DNA from: Candidatus Saccharimonadota bacterium
GTDB lineage: Bacteria; Patescibacteriota; Saccharimonadia; Saccharimonadales; Saccharimonadaceae
Direction of reading: 5' to 3'
Assembly: GCA_016196195.1 (NCBI GenBank)
Contig: JACPYF010000027.1
Location: 1 to 38,631 of the forward strand
Length of the DNA stretch: 38,631 nt
Within the stretch, counting starts at the first letter, position 1. Every line of letters begins with the position of its first letter. The notes beneath the pieces were generated by a model that did not search any database, was not told the DNA's origin, and saw nothing but the letters and a program-made list of their open reading frames with translations. Shown here piece after piece: positions 31,818 to 35,715 of the stretch. The position numbers and the translations under genes are program-made.

Positions 31818-31823
31818 TATAAT
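31818..31823 (+). promoter_or_regulatory. -10 box TATAAT upstream of the 31838 gene
   Basis: A perfect TATAAT lies 14 nt before the ATG at 31838; GAGG is positioned 8 nt before that ATG. No clear -35 is seen. Confidence 0.5.
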
Positions 31824-31837
31824 ATGAGGCTTTGATC

Positions 31838-32614
31838 ATGCCAGAGATAGAACTGTCAATTGAGAATCCATACGCAACTCACAACTTGAGGCATAACCGG
31901 GAGCCCACCGCGTTCGCAAGAGCTTTTAGGCACTTGTCACTAGGTCTTAATCCAGGCAAAGTAGTTCCTGTCTTTATGCACATAGATAATGATCACAAGT
32001 TATTTGGCATATTTACATTAAATAAGGGCGGATCTGTATCCTTTTTCCCTGATTTTTATAAATTAAATAATTTTGATCATATAACGCTTAGTAAAGACTT
32101 CATAAAAAACAAAGGTCATTTAACAAAAGTTAGTGAAGCGGGTAAACATTCGAAATCAATCAGCATAGAAGCAAGTCTGCTCAGTAATGGTAACTACCAC
32201 TTAGTTACTTTCGGCATGGAGGACGGTGGCTTGTTAATGGATTCACCTCCCCAAATAGAACTGCCGCCAGTAACCTATAATTCCGAGGAAGAACAAAAAC
32301 GGTACCACGCATGGATTGAACAGGCTGTCGACTGTGGTATTTCTATCCTTTATTTTCCTAAGGAGCTGGGCTTTTACTGCGTTCAAATTATTGTTTCCCC
32401 AAAGGGCCATAGTGGACAAGGTATGTCCGTCGTAACGAACTTCATACAGAGGCTACTTGTTGATAGTGAAGTAATCGATAGTAATCAACGAAATTGTCAG
32501 GTAGTTACTATACCGACAACTGAAAATTGTGACTTTATGCTCCATATACTCACATTTCGCGTCAATAACAAACTAAGTACACCCTTTGGCATTTCGATGG
32601 CGCGAACAATATGA
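31838..32614 (+). CDS. Protein of unknown function between tRNA-3'-end repeats
   Basis: The start is the ATG at 31838 (MPEIELSIENPYATHNLRHN); the track's TTG at 31832 is less likely. The 258-aa protein is not recognised. It has no membrane segment and looks like an alpha/beta globular protein, with four cysteines in the C-terminal third and no integrase or nuclease motif. The gene alone fills the space between two identical 18-bp tRNA-Gln-like repeats. It is AT-rich compared with core genes, consistent with recent acquisition at the tRNA locus. Confidence 0.75.
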   Translation: MPEIELSIENPYATHNLRHNREPTAFARAFRHLSLGLNPGKVVPVFMHIDNDHKLFGIFTLNKGGSVSFFPDFYKLNNFDHITLSKDFIKNKGHLTKVSEAGKHSKSISIEASLLSNGNYHLVTFGMEDGGLLMDSPPQIELPPVTYNSEEEQKRYHAWIEQAVDCGISILYFPKELGFYCVQIIVSPKGHSGQGMSVVTNFIQRLLVDSEVIDSNQRNCQVVTIPTTENCDFMLHILTFRVNNKLSTPFGISMARTI

Positions 32615-32641
32615 TACCTTGTAGTGTCTTCTAATGAACCA

Positions 32642-32659
32642 ATCCCTCATCCCCAGCCA
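32642..32659 (+). repeat. tRNA-Gln-like 3' end, direct repeat copy 2 (candidate att site)
   Basis: This identical copy of ATCCCTCATCCCCAGCCA lies 28 nt after the stop of the 31838-32614 gene. With copy 1 it frames a 909-bp unit holding one gene. Confidence 0.8.
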
Positions 32660-32668
32660 ATAGAATTT

Positions 32669-33313
32669 TTAAAAGTCGTTTTTGATCTCTTGGGCCAAGG
32701 CGCGTAGCCGTGATTTTTTGTTTTTGCCGTCGCGCTTGACATAGCGTAGCACTAGCAAAGCACCAAATATACCTCCCGCCAGATCGAAAATCATATCGTT
32801 CATAGTGTCAACTAGTGGTGATGCAGTCAGGCTACCCTGCAAATATGTTCCCAAAAATACGTCGGATAGATATTCTATTATTTCCCAAATTGCACCGATA
32901 CCAAGTGCAACCATAACGACTACAAACATCGTAGGCACTAGACTGGCCTTTAATGAACCCGTAGCCTGCATAGTATAGGCAAACATAGCAGCAATAAAAC
33001 CTAGGAAGAATGGCAACATAAAGTGTACCAGCTTGTCGTAGTAAGGCACATGGTCATAAAAATTGAGCGTTTCGCCTATGACCAGCTGCAGAACTACCAT
33101 AATAAATAGTATCAACTCGAACTCTAGCGGCATAGCTTTTATGCGACCACGTGACACAAACGCCGGAAACGAGATAGCTACAAGGGAAAGTAATATTGCC
33201 AAACCAACCAACGGCTCGTTGATAATCTGATATATTCCGGTAACCAGTACGATACCGCGCAGTATAGCCACTATCTTGCGTCGCCTGGCCAAAACATCTT
33301 TCTTGTTACTCAT
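32669..33313 (-). CDS. DUF2238/YjdF-like polytopic membrane protein
   Basis: The 214-aa protein (ATG at 33313, MSNKKDVLARRR) has about six membrane helices. It carries hallmark stretches of the DUF2238/YjdF family: YYDKLVHFMLPFFLGF, IGAIWEIIEYLSD and DTMNDMIFDLAGGIFGA, which place acidic and His residues in or near the membrane. The biochemical role of this family is not established. A TGGTATATT element ends 7 nt before the ATG, suggesting a leaderless transcript. It is convergent with the cassette gene at 31838. Confidence 0.82.
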   Translation of the reverse strand: MSNKKDVLARRRKIVAILRGIVLVTGIYQIINEPLVGLAILLSLVAISFPAFVSRGRIKAMPLEFELILFIMVVLQLVIGETLNFYDHVPYYDKLVHFMLPFFLGFIAAMFAYTMQATGSLKASLVPTMFVVVMVALGIGAIWEIIEYLSDVFLGTYLQGSLTASPLVDTMNDMIFDLAGGIFGALLVLRYVKRDGKNKKSRLRALAQEIKNDF

Positions 33314-33320
33314 TGAGACC

Positions 33321-33329
33321 AATATACCA
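33321..33329 (-). promoter_or_regulatory. Extended -10 TGGTATATT 7 nt upstream of the DUF2238-like gene
   Basis: TGGTATATT, seven nt and ATG on the minus strand; no ribosome-binding site fits. This again matches the leaderless pattern. Confidence 0.6.
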
Positions 33330-33390
33330 CAAAGTGCCTATGGGCCTTTTTTAACTATTAACATGCATTTATTAGCACCTCACGTGGGCG

Positions 33391-33825
33391 TTAGTGCTTG
33401 GTCGACAATTTTGAAAATGTATAGTCCACTAAAGTCACTAAGATTGTCGCGCTAGCAACGACTATCAATATACCGATGAAGCCATGCACATATACATAAT
33501 CACCGAACAGCAAATCTAGTATAACGATAAAAATAAACTTTGATACAAACAGCAAAAACCACACACAAAAGAACATTAGGGCTCTGTATTGCTTGCCATC
33601 TTTGCTCTTTAGCCCCGCAACTATCTTTTTCTTTAGCAACATCACTACGCTGGTTAGGACCTGCAGCACAAATGCCGCCATGAAGATGTACGAAAAACTT
33701 TTTGCCCAAACAATATTGGTATAATCTGCAAAAAAACCGAGAACTAAAACAAAAATCAATGTACCGATAAACATTTCTTTAAAGATCAGCTGCTTTGTAG
33801 TAAGTATAGTTTTACTAGTAGACAT
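33391..33825 (-). CDS. Four-helix membrane protein of unknown function
   Basis: This 144-aa protein has four hydrophobic segments (about 17-29, 40-62, 83-107 and 114-133) and a short basic loop (KKKIVAGLKSKDGKQYR) between helices 2 and 3. No family is recognised. It lies between the DUF2238-like gene and the 25-residue basic ORF, all on the same strand. A weak CATACT box 7 nt before the ATG may act as its -10. It may be a small transporter or envelope protein, but nothing in the sequence decides this. Confidence 0.72.
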   Translation of the reverse strand: MSTSKTILTTKQLIFKEMFIGTLIFVLVLGFFADYTNIVWAKSFSYIFMAAFVLQVLTSVVMLLKKKIVAGLKSKDGKQYRALMFFCVWFLLFVSKFIFIVILDLLFGDYVYVHGFIGILIVVASATILVTLVDYTFSKLSTKH

Positions 33826-33843
33826 ATAGCCTAGTATGAACTA

Positions 33844-33921
33844 CTATTTTGCAGCTTTTTTGAGCTTTTTCTTCAAGAGTCGTTTGCGCGTAGCGCTGTG
33901 CCAGTTTTTGTGCTTTGCCAT
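33844..33921 (-). CDS. 25-residue very basic protein (too short for the ORF track)
   Basis: The ORF MAKHKNWHSATRKRLLKKKLKKAAK ends in TAG and has AGGAAG 7 nt upstream of its ATG, plus an extended -10 TGGTACAAT at 33955-33963. Eleven of 25 residues are Lys or Arg. The composition and length resemble tiny ribosome-associated or RNA-binding proteins (Thx- or AURKAIP1/COX24-like tails), but I cannot match a family. The paired RBS and promoter support real expression. Confidence 0.6.
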   Translation of the reverse strand: MAKHKNWHSATRKRLLKKKLKKAAK

Positions 33922-33954
33922 TATAGTTACTTCCTATCTGTTGTATTAGCTATC

Positions 33955-33963
33955 ATTGTACCA
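33955..33963 (-). promoter_or_regulatory. Extended -10 TGGTACAAT of the small basic protein gene
   Basis: TGGTACAAT on the minus strand is followed by about 33 nt before the ATG at 33921, leaving a leader of roughly 26 nt with an AGGAAG ribosome-binding site. Confidence 0.55.
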
Positions 33964-33972
33964 CGACTTGAG

Positions 33973-34251
33973 TTATTGCTTTTTCGGATTCTTTTTTGCC
34001 CAAGCTACTATAACCTTCGAGCCGTCAACTACGGTACCGTCGTCCAGTACTAGTGTTGGCACATGATGGTTACCTTTTAGTTTAGTCATCTTTTTGCGAC
34101 CTGCAGTATTTGGAAGTGGCTTTGATAGAAAACCTATGCCTTTTACTGCCTCGATTTCTGGTTCATAGCCAGCTTTTATCAAAGATTGGTACGCCTTTGC
34201 ACATGGGTGTTCTTTTGAACCACCAGTAGTAAAACACACGTACAATTTCAT
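33973..34251 (-). CDS. GST N-terminal / thioredoxin-fold small protein
   Basis: The start is the ATG at 34251 (MKLYVCFTTGGSKEHPCAKAYQSL), giving 92 aa. The single domain has a beta-alpha-beta-alpha-beta-beta-alpha pattern with VPTLVLDDGTVVDGSKVIVAWAK, the cis-Pro and Ser/Asp-containing end seen in GST N-terminal and glutaredoxin domains. Cysteines at 6 and 17 do not form a CxxC pair, so thiol-disulfide exchange would be atypical. No C-terminal GST domain follows. TATACT lies 6 nt before the ATG. Confidence 0.75.
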   Translation of the reverse strand: MKLYVCFTTGGSKEHPCAKAYQSLIKAGYEPEIEAVKGIGFLSKPLPNTAGRKKMTKLKGNHHVPTLVLDDGTVVDGSKVIVAWAKKNPKKQ

Positions 34252-34257
34252 AATACT

Positions 34258-34263
34258 AGTATA
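34258..34263 (-). promoter_or_regulatory. -10 box TATACT 6 nt upstream of the GST-N-like gene
   Basis: TATACT, AGTATT and ATG on the minus strand leave no room for a leader or ribosome-binding site. Confidence 0.55.
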
Positions 34264-34289
34264 CACTTTGTGAAAAACAATGCTGAATA

Positions 34290-34311
34290 CAAAAAAGCCT
34301 TAGCGGGCTTT
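34290..34311 (-). terminator. Orphan intrinsic terminator, minus orientation
   Basis: On the minus strand AAAGCC(C)-GCTA-(A)GGCTTT is followed by T residues (TTTTTT including the stem end). No minus-strand gene lies between it and the plus-strand gene at 34434, so it may end a small antisense RNA or insulate the GST-like gene. A second hairpin TAACAC-AGCTG-GTGTTA lies at about 34349-34365. Confidence 0.55.
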
Positions 34312-34433
34312 ACCCTATTAGGTCTTTGCAATGTGTCAGTAAGATTACTAACACAGCTGGTGTTATCTTTTTAACAGACAAAGATCTATATTTTGACTAA
34401 TATTTTCATATAAACCTTAAAAAAGGAGGATAT

Positions 34434-34751
34434 ATGGCAAAAAATATATTAGTAAGTTGGCTAAATGACGCATACGCGATGGAGCAAGCCCAAATAAAGA
34501 TGTTAAATCGTTTTATTAATGATTTTGACGATTATCCACTTATTCAAGAGGTTCTAACGGACCATCTAGAGGAAACCAAGGCTCAAGCCAACTCCATAAA
34601 GGAATGTGTCGAGAATATGGACGAAAATGTGTCCACTACAAAGTCAATTTTAGGAAACATGATGGGGACATTGCAAGGAGCAAGTACGAGCGCATACGAA
34701 GATGAAATAGTAAAAGACATGATCATGATACATGCAGGTGAGCAATTTTAG
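34434..34751 (+). pseudogene. Truncated YciE/DUF892 ferritin-like gene
   Basis: The 105-aa reading frame matches the first two to three helices of YciE-type ferritin-like proteins: LNDAYAMEQAQIKML with a metal-ligand Glu, and DHLEETKAQANSI with the ExxH-like HLEET site. Full-length relatives are about 165 aa and continue from the AGEQF position with EIASY and two more helices carrying the second metal site. Here a stop follows AGEQF and the next gene begins 11 nt later. It has a strong AAGGAGG ribosome-binding site. Either it is a decayed gene or a short form that is still made; metal binding would be incomplete. Confidence 0.72.
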
Positions 34752-34761
34752 AATTATTTAT

Positions 34762-35034
34762 ATGGCAAAAAAATGGTCGCAAAATGTCATACAAAAAAGC
34801 AACGCACTAGATTTAGAAGAAGGTGTATTCACATGGTATTGCCCTAAAAGAATAGCTCAATCTTTGAAAAACTCTGCACTACGTAGCAGCCGGCGAAAAT
34901 CTCCACCCTATCAATCAGCTATGTCTATGCTTAACTTTTATATCAATCGGGCCGGTAAAAATTTGCCACATGAAAGGCTCGTGATATTGAGAGATGCAAA
35001 GACAGAGCTTCGAAAAACCTTCGATTTAGACTAA
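34762..35034 (+). CDS. DUF3175 family protein
   Basis: From the ATG at 34762 the 90-aa product reads MAKKWSQNVIQKSNALDLEE and GVFTWYCPKRIAQSLKNSAL, with a middle SAMSMLNFYINRAGKNLPHER and a C-terminal DAKTELRKTFDLD. All of these match the DUF3175 pattern. The family is small, basic and of unknown function, and often occurs near stress genes such as YciE/DUF892 proteins, as here. The track start at 34732 overlaps the previous gene and is unlikely. It is probably co-transcribed with the truncated YciE gene. Confidence 0.88.
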   Translation: MAKKWSQNVIQKSNALDLEEGVFTWYCPKRIAQSLKNSALRSSRRKSPPYQSAMSMLNFYINRAGKNLPHERLVILRDAKTELRKTFDLD

Positions 35035-35093
35035 TCAATACTATAAGTTATGAATTCTTTGCTTTTCCAAAAAGTTTAAATGCTACGACAATA

Positions 35094-35115
35094 GAAAAAA
35101 GCCCTTGCGGGCTTT
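35094..35115 (-). terminator. Intrinsic terminator, minus orientation
   Basis: On the minus strand AAAGCCC-GCAA-GGGCTTT (7-bp perfect stem, GNRA loop) ends in TTTTTT. It could end the K+ channel transcript, 145 nt after its stop, or a separate small RNA. In the plus direction only three T residues follow, so plus termination would be weak. Confidence 0.85.
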
Positions 35116-35186
35116 AGTCTATTTGGTTTTATAACTAGGTTATATCCCCAAACATTATCTTGCGATAATGGTCACCTCACAGCGAC
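35116..35186 (-). ncRNA. Candidate small structured RNA or structured 3' UTR
   Basis: Between the channel gene and the terminator the minus strand folds into CATTATC-GCAA-GATAATG (35153-35170, perfect 7 bp with a GNRA loop) and TATAAC-CTA-GTTATA (35130-35144). A TATTAT -10 lies at 35193-35198, with TTGCGC 18 nt before it. An independent RNA of about 90 nt including the terminator is possible; a 3' UTR of the channel mRNA is the alternative. Confidence 0.4.
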
Positions 35187-35260
35187 ATATTTATAATACA
35201 CCCGCCCGCTACACATGCGCAAGCTATTTTGTTGTAATAAATATATTAGGCTGTGGAAAA

Positions 35261-35575
35261 CTACTTTTTACGTTTTTCACGACGTTCTTTTGTATTGATC
35301 GCCGCACGTCGTATCAACAAGTTCGCAAACAGCCCGATTATTCCTATACCCATCAATACATAAAATGTCGTAAATATCTTGCCCAACGACGTGTGAGGAG
35401 TGATATCACCATAGCCCACCGTGGTCAGCGTGATGACGCTGAAATAATATGCGTTTAGCCATGATAGTTTCTCTACAAAGTGATAAAAAACCGTTCCTGT
35501 TGCCAGCACACCAAGAGCTAGGGCTGCAACTAAGCCAAAATATGTGTTGACTTGCTTTACTTGTTTATCGTCCAT
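35261..35575 (-). CDS. Minimal two-helix potassium channel
   Basis: The 104-aa protein has helix 1 (FGLVAALALGVLATGTVFYHFV), a pore loop and helix 2 (FTTFYVLMGIGIIGLFANLLI). The selectivity filter TLTTVGYGD is a perfect K+ signature. The C-terminus is a short basic tail (NTKERREKRKK), with no RCK/KTN or cyclic-nucleotide domain, so it resembles KcsA-type homotetramers. TATAAT lies 6 nt before the ATG, again leaderless. It would set membrane potential or allow K+ flux in the cytoplasmic membrane. Confidence 0.93.
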   Translation of the reverse strand: MDDKQVKQVNTYFGLVAALALGVLATGTVFYHFVEKLSWLNAYYFSVITLTTVGYGDITPHTSLGKIFTTFYVLMGIGIIGLFANLLIRRAAINTKERREKRKK

Positions 35576-35581
35576 GAGCTA

Positions 35582-35587
35582 ATTATA
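35582..35587 (-). promoter_or_regulatory. -10 box TATAAT 6 nt upstream of the K+ channel gene
   Basis: A perfect TATAAT, TAGCTC, then ATG on the minus strand, with no room for a ribosome-binding site. Confidence 0.65.
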
Positions 35588-35715
35588 GCATTTGCGACCA
35601 ATTCCTACAGATGCGCCATATACGGTCTTAGTACTAATGCTAATTACTATCACAAATATATACTATGAGTTAGAATAATAAGGTATTGAGGGGAGATAAA
35701 AAGCCGACATAACAC

